The notes under the pieces: model-generated
Database searches by the model: none
Told to the model about the DNA's origin: nothing
The model's input: the letters and a program-made list of their open reading frames with translations, nothing else
Assembly: GCF_000204055.1 (NCBI RefSeq)
Contig: NW_006768826.1
Location: 80,398-144,397, forward strand
DNA: 64,000 nucleotides
Direction of reading: 5' to 3'
From: Melampsora larici-populina 98AG31
Lineage: Eukaryota; Basidiomycota; Pucciniomycetes; Pucciniales; Melampsoraceae
Shown: positions 1-10,283 of the stretch, in pieces
Layout of the letters: each line of letters opens with the position of its first letter
How positions within the stretch are numbered: position 1 is the stretch's first letter
Translations under genes and position numbers: made by a program

Positions 1-148
1 GAATGAAAATAATAATAATGGCTTTGAAGATTTAGATCTGAAGGAAATTAAAGCAGTATAAAAGCTAAAAATATGGTTAGAGAAGAGTAACATCTTCTTG
101 ACTACCTGAGTTAACAACCTCGATAATGACAAATGTTGCTCATGTGGT

Positions 149-2361
149 CTAATCCTCAGAGTTTTCATGAGCCTCCTCATCATTTGCTAAACTATTTCCA
201 TATGTCACATCGAGATCATTCATCACACCATATACGGAAGTCTCATCAGGTAAAGCAAAATCAGTGGTAACTTTGATCGTGTCAAATGTTTTCTTGCCAT
301 CAAATCGGTCATGGTCCAATTGTAAACAAAGAAGGAAGTACCTGATTGGTAGAACATATAATCTTTTAATAGATTGTTGATTTGAAATTGAAGAGAGGTA
401 ACACTACTTACGCATAACGATATCTTGTTGTTTTACTTTGCAAAAACTCCAGTTTTTTGTCCACAACAGACCAGACGCTTTTGTCATCGTACTCCTGTTC
501 ATGTAAGCCCAAATGACACGCTTGCATTCTCTGAGTAATATAGTATCAGTCAACATAACAAAATAAAATAACAGGGAGGTTTGACTTACAAGAAATGCAT
601 ATCGGGTACTTTGAAGATGGGTGAGTTCCTGTATAATTTCATCACAGGGCTTTATGTTCCCACCAACTTTCCCATGCTCCTTTTTGTAAAGCTATTAATG
701 TTGTGAAAGGTAAGCTTGATGGCCAAAATGAGCAAATATGACCATATGGAATATTGGCTTACCTTGACCCAAATACTTTCCAATATCGGTACCTCCAAGT
801 TTGATGCCACAATATTTTTCCTTGATTTAAGTTGGATATTTGTAAGAAGCTGCAAAAGATACATACAGTATTGTAAGCATAGTGTTGATATAGTCAGAGA
901 AATCGAGTGTTGTAATGAGCAAACTTACAACATCTTTGAACTCTTTCCGTGCTTCTTTTAACACAGTCTTGATCAACTGATGAAAAAGATTCGCATCACT
1001 TGCATCAGGATTTTTTCCATAACCAGCAGGTAGATTTTTTTTCTTCCACGTTTTGGGATAGGCAAGCACATCATTCTAAAACACAAACAAGCATCAATCC
1101 AATATTGCAAGAGAAGAGAGAAAGGAAGAGACCTACCAAGGTCTCTGCATACAAGGAATGCGGAAGTTGATCCTGATTGCCTTCTTTGTCATCAAGTGAT
1201 GTGTAAGCTTGAATGTCCCCTTTCATTATATTCTTTATTGCATTAGACTTGATAGCAAGCTGTGTAATTTCCCATCAGGATGGTCAGTGAAGATACATCA
1301 ATAGGTTTGTGGAAGTAATAAGAGTTACTTGCCCTGAGTGTTTTATTGGTATCATCAAAATTCCCACCTTTATGGCGAGATGAGAGCAGCTTGACCGAAT
1401 CTTTCACTTCAGATATTTCCTTACGTAATTCAGCCATTTCTTGATGAGCTGAAATGTTAGAAACCACAATTGCCATAAATTGGTCTCGAGGAGTTTCTTC
1501 CTATGAAGATGGAGATCGAGTCAGTTTGCTGAAAGAAATGAAAATATTGTTGATAAGCTTACATTGCAAAGTTTACGTCCCATTACCTTATGATCCTCAT
1601 CAAGTTGTGTGCGAGTTGATAGTCGATTGAACGTCCTTAATGCTGGTCCAGTCAAGTGAGACAAACTTGAGGATGATCCAGAAGGGAGGATCCTGTTGGA
1701 AGACTTTGGTTGAGCTGCAGGTCTCTTGATGCGTGGAATTCTGTTTAGTTCTTCATCGTCTTCATCGTCTTCATCGTCTTCATTGTCTTTGTCGTCTTCC
1801 TTGTCTTCATTGTTCTCGTCGTCTCTGTTGTATTCATCATCCTCATTGTCTTCATCAGTTTTTTTGTTACCTTTGTCATCGAATTCATCCTCTTGAAAAC
1901 CACTGCCATCTTCAAATTTATCATCATCATTGTCTCTCACTATCCAAAGATAGGAAGGTTGATCAGGACATCAACAAATGAGTGAGTATGACACAGGGGA
2001 CAAGTACTTACAGTCATCTGGTCTGTTGGAGTTTCTGAGACCTTTTGGTTGATGATCTTCTGAGGACGGATGATCAGCTGGTAAACAAGATTGTGGAGGA
2101 TCAGTGCTGATTGTTATGATGACAATTCAAATACTTACACTCATCTTGATTAAACTTTTCAAGGTCTTGTGGTTGAATAGCCTCTGGCGATTGATGATCA
2201 GTGGATTTATTGGACACACGAGATTTCTTTCGGTGTTCAACCAACTCCTCCAAACGTTTACGGTTTTGGCTGTGTTCTTTTGATGGTCCTTCACGAGTGA
2301 CCTTCTTACTTGGAGGTTGGTCAGATTTCTGGGGAAACGGATGATAACGTTGTCGACGCAT
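149..2361 (-). CDS. Companion gene of the adjacent CACTA-like transposon (unknown function)
   Basis: Multi-exon gene read on the minus strand; I do not recognise a named domain. Exon pieces in order are about 2361-2139, 2077-2012, 1939-1563, 1500-1138, 1075-929, about 850-763, about 690-590, about 540-415 and about 340-149, each bounded by GT..AG. The N-terminus (MRRQRYHPFPQKSD) is basic. The middle has a strongly acidic run rich in D, E and N (exon 3), then a short coiled-coil-like stretch (MAELRKEISEVKDSVKLL). A more conserved-looking part (YPKTWKKKNLPAGYGKNPDA, then LFHQLIKTVLKEARKEF) follows, and a hydrophilic tail ends in TAG at 149. It lies 1.2 kb downstream of, and in the same direction as, the transposase-like gene 3586-7564, which suggests a second gene of the same element. 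That role is inferred from position only. It could also be a captured host gene. Confidence 0.5.
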
Positions 2362-2884
2362 TGAAAATTGACTTAGGGATAATTGGAGTGGTGGAAGGTG
2401 AAGTAAATCGAATTAAAGACAGTTGACTCACTTTGGACAGTAAAGAGGTCTTTAAATGTCATCTTATTGACATGTGTCTTGTGACACTCATTGTTTATCT
2501 GCGAAATAATAACTCTTTATCATCTGATTATGAAATTTCCAAGAAGAGGGACATGCCAAAGAAAGCAGGTTTATTTGAAGACATCAAACGAGAACTTGTT
2601 TTCATATCCATGAGGACTTCATCATTAAATCTACTTACTTTTTTTCTCAAAGTCCAAAACATATTCTTACCCAGAGCAGAATAATTTAATGATAATTCAT
2701 GTGTCAAACAATTTTTGAAATCTCTGATGATGTTCTTGAATCATTTTTCAATGCTTTGTGTTGAAAGCATTTGCCATTCGCTGAAGGCCATTCAAAAAAG
2801 TGCCAGAATGCGCTGACTCCAAACAAAATTCCTCACTGCTTATTCATTTTGCTACTTACAATCAACAGGCTCTACTTTTCGTGT

Positions 2885-3110
2885 GGGTTCATTTTAGATT
2901 CTCAAGAGCATTGTCTTGCAATTTCTTTGAAAAGTTTTCAACCAAAAGGAAAAGTTTTTGCGCAGGCTCAATTTAGATTGTCAAGAGCATCGGCTTGCAA
3001 TCGCTTTCAAAAGTTTTCAACCAAAAGCAAAACTTTTTGCGCAGGTTCAATTTGTATTGTCAAGAGCATTGTGAAAAGTTTTCAACCAGAAGCAAAAGCC
3101 ATAAGCAATA
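2885..3110. repeat. Three direct repeats of about 84 bp
   Basis: The block containing TCAAGAGCAT, then TTGCAAT, then AAAAGTTTTCAACCA and GCGCAGG recurs three times with small differences. The copies lie in the spacer between the two minus-strand transposon genes. This could be subterminal repeat structure of the element. No gene is seen here. Confidence 0.6.
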
Positions 3111-3279
3111 GCTTGAAAATGATATGGAGAGCTTTTAGTCAAAATCGATAGCATTCCCTGGACTTTTGAGTGCTACAAAGGCTTTTGAAACTGGGCTGAT
3201 CCAATTTTTTCTATATAAACACTGGTCTGATGAGGTTGTTTTCGCCATCAACAACATCATCTTTATTGCATCTCTTCTT

Positions 3280-3495
3280 GAGTAATTCTTTTTGTTGGAA
3301 GGCAGTGAGCCAACAGCAATAAATTGAATTCTCTAATCTTCATCGCATACTTTTATTGAGTAATTCTTTTTGTTGGAAGGCAGTGAGCCAACAGCAATAA
3401 ATTGAATATTCTCTAATCTTCATTGCAACCTTTTATTGAGTAATTCTTTTTGTTGGAAGGCAGTGAGCCAAAGGCAATAAATTGAATATTCTTAA
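3280..3495. repeat. Three tandem copies of a 78-80 bp unit
   Basis: GAGTAATTCTTTTTGTTGG followed by AAGGCAGTGAGCCAA and GCAATAAATTGAAT begins at 3280, 3358 and 3438. The units are nearly identical, so the array is young. It lies about 90 bp beyond the 3' end of the transposase-like gene and may belong to its 3' flank. Confidence 0.8.
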
Positions 3496-3585
3496 TTCAA
3501 GGTTACCAATACTTATTTCAATAAGCTACAACAATCATCGAGAATATAAGTGATTGCAAACTTAATCAACACATCAAATTTCAGG

Positions 3586-6500
3586 TCAAGCAAACCCCGT
3601 CGATGGGCCAGCGACCGGTTCATCAAGCTGCGTACCAGGTCGAGTCGGATTCCTTTTTCTCTTCTTGACCAGAGATCGCCCTTCGTGTCTTGCTAAAGCT
3701 CTCTCTTGTATATTCTTATCTTTTTTCTCCTTCTGGTTCTGCTTTGCTTTCAATGCATCTTCCCAATTCTTAATGCCAACTTTGAATGCTTTCATCCAAT
3801 CTTCTGCACGCACTTCCAAGAAAGATAATCCTCCCCATTTGCGATTGAGTTCTGCTGAATAGAAAGCTCCAGCGTTGAGGACAAAACTATTGGTTTCATA
3901 TGTGCCACCACATGCTCTAGGGCTTTTGAAACCTGGCGTTCTATCATCACAGGTTTATTCTTTTGTACCGTACATCCACTTTTATGACAGCCGTGTTGGA
4001 TATTCAACACCCCCTCAATATCCTGTTTGGAAGTTTTTGGAATTAGTCTTTGATACATAAGAAAGATTAAATATAATGAAATGATCAAAAATTCTCACAC
4101 GCGGAGTGACCCATACAATATCCTGAGTTTGCTTTATCTCGCGCATACCGTAGAATACACTCACATCACCTGTCTTACATTTAATCAGCTCAATCTTGCA
4201 CTTTTCAGGGTCGCTTTTACTGACGCTCCAGACCCTTCGCACCCTTCCAATTATCTTTCCGGTAGAAGAAGGTGTAAATTTGGCCTACAAAGCCGGATAA
4301 GTCAATTTCTCATAAATTATGTATACCATTAAATATTTTAAACTTACAGAAACAAAATTGTTTTCTCTTATTGTTTGGTCATTTGTCAAGGTTATTGACG
4401 TCAGGACCTTCCATGTTTGAGACCGGTAAGCATTATAGATAACATCTGGAATGCAACTCCTTGGGTTAGAAGGTTGTATGTCATGAATTTCTGGAATTTT
4501 GAATAGTCTCAGCCTGATATCGAACAAATATTGTGAATAATGACTTACTTCCAGTCTTCAATTGACCAGGCTGATTCCATGAATAATTGTAGCCCAATGC
4601 TTTCTGAAATAAGGTGTTGGTCTTAAATATATCTGTGACGTTTTTACTTGCTCGGACATAGGATTTCAATACTTTGTCATACATCAGAGATCCAGAGGTT
4701 ATACTTCGGGTAAGCCTATGAGTATTAGATGAATTTGCTATGTCACGTCCGGGGCTACCGTGATTGGAGTGAATAGAATGGTTCCTGGTGTTGCCATTAT
4801 ACCCTTCGAAATTCTCAGTTGCAAAAAGACATGGTGGTCCAAAACGGAAAATAGCATCGGATAAGTGAACCAACATGTGGAACTTTGGTTTATTGCACCA
4901 TTGAGCCGAAAGTTGCAAGATTGCTTTGAGGAACATGTCGATATGTAGTTTCAGATCCTTGATGTATTTTTCTATGTTTGTGATTTCGGTCTGAAAGATA
5001 TAAGGTGCCAAATGAGTAAGAGTCATCCAGGCTTCACGTTCTTCGGGAGACATTTCACACTGAAAGAAGATGAATGGTGCGGCTTGTAGTACCACACGAA
5101 AGTCCTTTCCAGTGAGACTGAGAAAATGATTGATCATGGTTTTGGGTTGTATTGGGGGTACCTTCAACCCTGAAGTGTTGAAAGATCTCCAACGGCCCCA
5201 AATTTCGTTCTTTTCTTTTGCTGAACAGCGTTGCATTCTGTTCCGTAATAGGTATTTTGCCACACCTAACAAGATAACATGCAATATCTCCACAGGAGTG
5301 TCACGATGTCCGTCAAATCCTGTTGAACACAAGTCAATTAATTTTTTCACAATAAATATTAGAACAAACTCCTACCTTTCAACCGGATAAAAGGATTGAA
5401 TAAGCGGTCTTTAAAAACATCATTCAGGTCTTTGCAGAGCTTTGCAACATCTTCTTTTGTAATTTTTGGATCTCGGTGTAAGTCTTGAACCTTCTTGACA
5501 AAGAACATATTTAGTGCGTCCCGGATTCCCAGTAAAGCTGATTCACTCTTGAATGCACCAATTGTACCGGGGCGCTGTGCTAGGTCCCAAAGATCACGTG
5601 TACCCTTTTTCGTGTCAGACCAATTTCTGAACGGTAAAGACAACTAATATGGTTCCATAATCCATTGTATGTCAGCGTTTTCAGAGGGAACACAAAGGAT
5701 CAGACAAGACACAATCACCTTGGTTCCGTCTTCACCAACTGCAACAAAATTGCTCACATACTTTGGTGACCTTTTATCCACCAGCTTTTTGACTTTAAGG
5801 TCACAAATACGGCATGGGGTGAGAGAAACCGTTGGATTCATTGTGTTTGTGACTTCGGCGTGCATAGGCGAATCACCTAGATGGCATAGCACAAATGGTA
5901 CTACCAATACCTCTTTGTCCGCAACATGATCATAGGCCGTGAATCCATTTGAACCAAGTTCACTAAAGATCAAAACATTTTAGCCTGAATTCACAATGGT
6001 ACGTTGACAAAATAAATCACTTTATTTCGTCAATCACGGGACCTGCGAGCTCTAAAGCGCCTGCTGTGTTTGAGGTTGTCAAGAAATGACAGTTATACTC
6101 TTGATTAGATAATTTTGGAGGTAATCCGGCCAACGTGAAGTAGAACGCTATGTGTTTATTCCACTTTTTCGAGATATTTCCAGAGAGATCATCACAATAC
6201 AACACCAGAGGTATGTGGCGAATAATCTTACCCCCTGATTTCTTTCTCCATGGATTTTGTAACGGAACTGAAATAAAATCCCCCCCCACATCCTCTGAGA
6301 TACAGGATAAGTTTGATGACAATAGTTACCAGAGGTATGATGTGCTTACCGTACATGTGATCACCACAATTGTCCTTCAAAAATCTATCCTTGCGTACTT
6401 CAATTTTTTCAAAAGAATTCACAAAAGATTTTACATTGATCAAAGTCAACAGCTGAGAATTAAAATCAGAAGTTGATTGAAACTGCACACGTATTTGTGG

Positions 6501-7564
6501 ACCATCATTGGAATCCACACTTTGATAAATTAGACGTGCGGGGGTACACTTTGCAAAGATCTGATTATCCTGTTGATAAAAGAATACAGGGATTACAAGC
6601 TTTCCAGAAATGAGTTCCACTGGTTCAAATAAATAAAAATGTCCTCTTGGTGCATCAACCATCTGTACACGCAAGTCTTTATCTAGCTCCTCCCGCCACT
6701 TTCTACTTTGCGACAGACGATTCACTTTGTCTGTTGGACCAGGTAATTCGGGAATTGATTGTAGATGCTCCATGACATAAGGATTCGCAACTTCCTAATG
6801 AATTGCCATGTGAGTGATTTGAAAAATAAAATATTAATATCAAAAGTGAGTAGATCATTACTTGTGTTAATATCTGCTTTACTTGAAGTCCAAAGCACGG
6901 GTTTTCTAACGGACTCAGACTTTCAGAGACATCAAAACTGTAGCGTTTCTTGAGTCTTGAACGGCCATCCTGAAGACTTTTGTAACCGGGAATCTTTATG
7001 TGCAATAGACCAATATAGGACCTCACTTTTTCAAATTGATCCACCAACATCGTGGTCCTTCCTGAGCCTAGTATCAGTAAAGCGACCATTTGCTTGAAAA
7101 ATCAAAAGTGAAGATAAAAGTAAAAGAAATAATCAAAATAAAGACATTGCAGCTCTAGCCGAGAAACTTTGTTTCTATCATACAAGGCTACATTTACGAA
7201 CCTCCAAGCTTGAGAAGGGAGCCCATGACGAAGAATCTGTATCAATAGGCCTTTGATTGGGACCAGATGAAATGTCTGAACATGATTCACTGTTTGGAAC
7301 CTCAGAAGACTCATCATCATTCATTGAATCATCATCTTTGCTGTCATCTGCAATCTTGTCAGCAGGAAGATCAAAAATATGAGAATGATCACGAGTCCAC
7401 AGATCAATGATTGCCCGCCGTCGATATTCCTCGATGTCGTTGCCTGAATCTGAGTCTCTATCAGCAGTCGCCATGGTTGTATTGATTAGGATACTATGAT
7501 CATCAGATGCCTCAGTCTGTGAATTCAAGCTGTGTGTTGTTTCATCATCTTCAAACAACGGCAA
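3586..7564 (-). CDS. Tnp2/CACTA-like transposase gene, about 10 exons, probable frameshift near the C-terminus
   Basis: Minus-strand gene. Exons, roughly: 7564-7195, 7092-6865, 6794-6349, 6266-6017, 5973-5644, 5641-5380, 5322-4549, 4515-4350, 4288-4102, then 4055-3586. The domain order is that of a large basidiomycete transposase-like family. It runs FYLFEPVEL, then CDDLSGNISKKWNKH with AFYFTLAGLPP and the NCHFLTTSN block, then GDSPMHAE with the CRICDL cysteines. Next come FNPFIRLK joined by splicing to GFDGHRDTPVEILHV, and the C-terminal CHKSGC block. Relation to Tnp2 (EnSpm/CACTA) is an inference from this pattern; a DDE nuclease fold is expected. The N-terminus is acidic and serine-rich. 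The C-terminal reading appears to change frame near 3905-3920 (ALEHVVAH continues as FVLNAGAFYSAELNRKW in another frame). Unless an intron is hidden there, this copy is damaged. Confidence 0.7.
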
Positions 7565-8220
7565 GGTTACATCTGTGATGTGATTAGCTGTCCACTTTTC
7601 AGCATTCTTAGGATGTTTTTTTCCTTTACAGTGTCAAGAGATTGATTCAATCTTCATGGTCCTGTTTCCAGGGCAAGCCATGCAGTTATAGACAACATCG
7701 TCTGGTCCATGAACAATCTCTTCAAAGCCTTGAGAATGGATTCATAGGAATTAATTTGATGTCAACTTCGATAAAAGATTGAACGGGTCTTGGTAAGATG
7801 AACCATTTACATTCTGGTACGCCTTGAGATCGAGATGACGTCATTTCCAACTCGCGGTGATCAAAATATATCTAGCCAGAGGGGGTTTGTGAAAGAAATC
7901 AATATTATCGGTGATATTTCATCGAAGGGTAAGACCTCCTTTTGCAAAGGTTGGTTGATAGTTGAATAACTTTTCAACCGTTGAGCTTTTGCTTTAGCTC
8001 CAATCTAGACCCGTTTTTCATCCGCTCATAAATGAACCCGCGGGAAGGTTGACCAACACCATGGTTTTCCAATGGTTTGACCAAATACAGTTGATCAACC
8101 GCTGAGCAAGTAGTTGATCAACCGCATTTAGTCAAACCATTAGAAAACCGGGGCCCGGGCAGTAAGCCCACAGAGTTTGAACCGGATCTCACCCGTTCAA
8201 AACTGAACTCCTCACCGCCG
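7565..8220. other. Spacer between CACTA-like gene and gypsy remnant
   Basis: No gene is supported. It is the 5' side of the minus-strand transposase gene, so any promoter for it would be here. From about 7930 the sequence becomes rich in GGTTGA/TCAACC motifs and ends in a foldback (8063-8149). Confidence 0.5.
8063..8149. repeat. Long inverted repeat (foldback) built on TTGATCAAC motifs
   Basis: The left arm starts GGTTTTCCAATGGTTTGACC at 8063. The right arm, read in reverse complement from 8149, is GGTTTTCTAATGGTTTGACT. Both continue into a GTTGATCAAC palindrome, giving arms of about 36-40 bp around a short loop. It abuts the breakpoint of the truncated gypsy element. Confidence 0.75.
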
Positions 8221-8559
8221 GTTGGTCAACAAAAAATGACCTGGTGGTGTAGTGGATAGCTCCGATAGACAACAAGTCGTAGGAGGCCGGTCGCGTGGGA
8301 CAGGGAAACTCCGAGCTCGTTATGATGGACCATACCCTGTAGAAATTCTCAACTCAGGACGTGATTTCAAACTTCAACTCAGTCCCAACGATCATTCTCA
8401 TCCGGTGTTTCATACCTCCAAACTTAAGAGGTATCACGAAATATCTGATCAACCAGAAAGAACAAGCATTGCGACCCTAAACGTGGTCTGGCCGCAACCG
8501 AAAACAACCCCAGAAGCCGCTCGAGAGGAGCCCTTGGGGCACGCTAGGAAATGTGGCGA

Positions 8560-8595
8560 GGGGGTGTGCATCACAGTCGATGCAGTAACACCCCC
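8560..8595 (+). repeat. Hairpin module, copy 1 (36 nt)
   Basis: The outer stem is GGGGGTGT with ACACCCCC and the inner stem is GCATC with GATGC, separated by a 6-nt loop and a 4-nt bulge (AGTA). It lies in the coding frame of the pol tail. It is followed by GCAATGTGAGT and preceded by an AGGA...GAG context shared with the other three copies. Confidence 0.85.
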
Positions 8596-8814
8596 GCAAT
8601 GTGAGTGCGATACCCTTTCTCAGAATTTTAGTAACGACGCAGTTGGCAAGCTTTGTCTCCTCCTAAAACACAGTGAATCAACTCGAACCTATGACGACGC
8701 ACAGGACAAACCGAGCGTACTGATTGCAGCCACGAAATTGGCTTTGCCCGTTCCGAAAACACTCCCTACAGGTCCTGGACCGGAACCATTGGGAAAAGCT
8801 AGGACAAGTGGCAA

Positions 8815-8850
8815 GGGGGTGTGCATCACAGTTGATGCAGTAACACCCCC
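8815..8850 (+). repeat. Hairpin module, copy 2 (36 nt)
   Basis: Same stems as copy 1 (GGGGGTGT/ACACCCCC and GCATC/GATGC), with one loop change. It starts 255 nt after copy 1, so both are read in the same frame as GVCITVDAVTPP. Confidence 0.85.
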
Positions 8851-8893
8851 GCAATGTGAGTTCAATAGCGCACACTCATCCATACCTTGTTGA

Positions 8894-9361
8894 AACAGCT
8901 AGCAAGCAATTTTGCCTTCTACATAACAGGTTTTAGCAAATAATTTTCAACGGCGCAACGAACATACAAAGCACATCATTCAATTATCGCAAAAACAACA
9001 TACAACATCATTAGCGTTCAATGCGACGACTTCAAGAGCAAGAAAAATTAAATTACAAATTCAGTAACGCCTCAAGACCAATCAAAACGCTTCAAACAAT
9101 TCAGCTTATGCATTTTATTCACTACAAAAGTTTCATTCAACACCTCATACCTTCCGGCCTTATTCAGTTTTGCTTTTTTTTCTCTTTCTCTATACTTTCT
9201 ATTCTTTTTTTTTCATTTCTTGGGACGAGTTATGGTCAGTTATTGGGGCGAGTTATGCCGATTTTTTTTCCAAATTTTGTTACGACAATTTCCTTTTTTT
9301 TATCAAAAGCTTCACGATAGTATAGCGCGACAATTAATCATTCATTTTAAGGAAGGGAGGG
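8894..9361 (+). other. Gypsy 3' untranslated segment and polypurine tract
   Basis: T-rich spacer (runs of T around 9174-9210 and 9262-9300) matching in character the 33,912-34,339 spacer of the complete element, including a shared GGGGCGAGTTATGCC motif. It ends with AAGGAAGGGAGGG directly before the LTR, the expected plus-strand primer. No gene is seen. Confidence 0.7.
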
Positions 9362-9698
9362 TGTAAGGATACACATAGACATGTAGAGTCATCACAGTAT
9401 GGGTTTAGCTAATGGGTTTAGATAGACACATTGTATACATTCCTCTTCCACGCTGGCTCCGGATGATCCTTACTCTTCTGAGAGCCACTCCTGGGATCAT
9501 TTGGAGCTAGGTGAGTTTCTTTATCTTTTACGGGTTTTCTTCTTTGATGGTTGGCTGACTCTTCTGAGAGCCACTCCTGGGATCATTTGGAGCTAGGCCT
9601 AGTTCGTAATACAAACCGAAGTCCTAACTTAGCGCTCTCAAAAGAGTCTTGTCAGAGAGAATCCACCACCTTGGTGAAGGTCTTCAAAGGACCTTACA
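9362..9698 (+). repeat. 3' LTR of the gypsy remnant (337 bp)
   Basis: Begins TGTAAGGATA and ends ACCTTACA (TG..CA), preceded by the polypurine tract. It contains a direct repeat of about 40 bp (CTCTTCTGAGAGCCACTCC then TGGGATCATTTGGAGCTAG) at about 9472 and about 9558. The same internal arrangement is found in the 353-bp LTRs of the complete element, so the two belong to one lineage. Confidence 0.85.
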
Positions 9699-9714
9699 GT
9701 TGGCCGCGAGCTTC

Positions 9715-9765
9715 GAGTCCGTTTTAAACCTACATGTGTAGGTCACAAGTTGAATAACGCACGAT
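9715..9765 (-). other. Candidate Helitron 3' terminal hairpin
   Basis: ACCTACATGTGTAGGT (9731-9746) is a perfect palindrome. The surrounding pattern (AGTC, GTTTTA, ACCTA, TGTAGGTC, then an ACGCA motif) recurs at about 17,695-17,755 in the same orientation. It lies about 540 bp beyond the 3' end of the minus-strand Helitron gene, where the hairpin before a CTRR end is expected. A clean CTRR end was not identified, so the exact boundary is unknown. Confidence 0.35.
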
Positions 9766-10283
9766 CAGATGTATGATCCTAAGTATGAATCTTTCCCAAG
9801 TCACAGCCAATCCGTGATAAAATTTGCATATCTGTGTGGATCTGATTAGCGTGCCTGTGAAGATGTTTAGCAATCTTTAGGATCGACAACTTCTTCACAC
9901 TGTGCCGCCAGTGGTTGTAAGCGAATCACAAGGCAATACGTGCAGGCCACTTGCTCTTCATGCATAGAGACAATGCTTAAGAACTTCGCGAGCTGCATAT
10001 CGGGCGCGCTAAGTGCCCGTAAAATAGAAGAATGAACTGGCAAGCTCAAATGTGTCATTTGTTCCAGAAATTGGGCAAAGATTTTACCAAGCTAAATCAA
10101 TGACTTTGAATTGATCAACTCGCTATTTAACTCTTTTAGCTTGACAAACGAGTGCTCAGCTTTCTTCAGGAGTAAGGCTAGTCTCGCGGGATGCAGTATA
10201 TTATCTTAAAATAACTCATGTTTTCGTAAACTCCAGCAAAAATACTCCCCAAGCCGAGTTTTGTGTGAAAAACATGTATAAAT

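Larger units (their letters stand above)
8252..8893 (+). pseudogene. Ty3/gypsy pol C-terminal fragment (integrase GPY/F module plus repeat tail)
   Basis: The fragment reads DSSDRQQVV, then KLRARYDGPYPVEIL, YxLQL-type strands and PVFHTSKLKRYH, which is the GPY/F module that ends gypsy integrases. It matches the same segment of the complete element at 33302-33709. It then contains two copies of a peptide repeat (EPLGHAR or EPLGKAR, then GVCITVDAVTPPQCE) encoded by the hairpin module at 8560 and 8815. Unlike the complete element, this frame stays open through both repeats to 8893. There is no true start codon. It is the stump of a larger polyprotein, with a small frame disturbance near 8240. Confidence 0.85.
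8221..9698 (+). mobile_element. 3' remnant of a Ty3/gypsy retrotransposon (pol end plus 3' LTR)
   Basis: Everything upstream of the integrase C-terminus is missing. Homology to the complete element at 27,686-34,692 begins near 8221 and runs through the end of pol, the untranslated tail, the polypurine tract (AAGGAAGGGAGGG, 9349-9361) and the LTR. LTR and coding differ clearly from the complete copy, so this is an older insertion or a sister family. No 5' LTR is present in the window. Confidence 0.85.

Noticed and set aside
1733..1981. Plus-strand His/Leu/Cys-rich ORF
   Set aside because: Shadow of the acidic repeat in the minus-strand companion gene.
8232..8275. tRNA-like start (GGTGTAGTGGATAGC resembles an A box)
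   Set aside because: No matching acceptor stem or T-loop follows, and the segment aligns with the gypsy pol coding sequence at 33,290-33,320.
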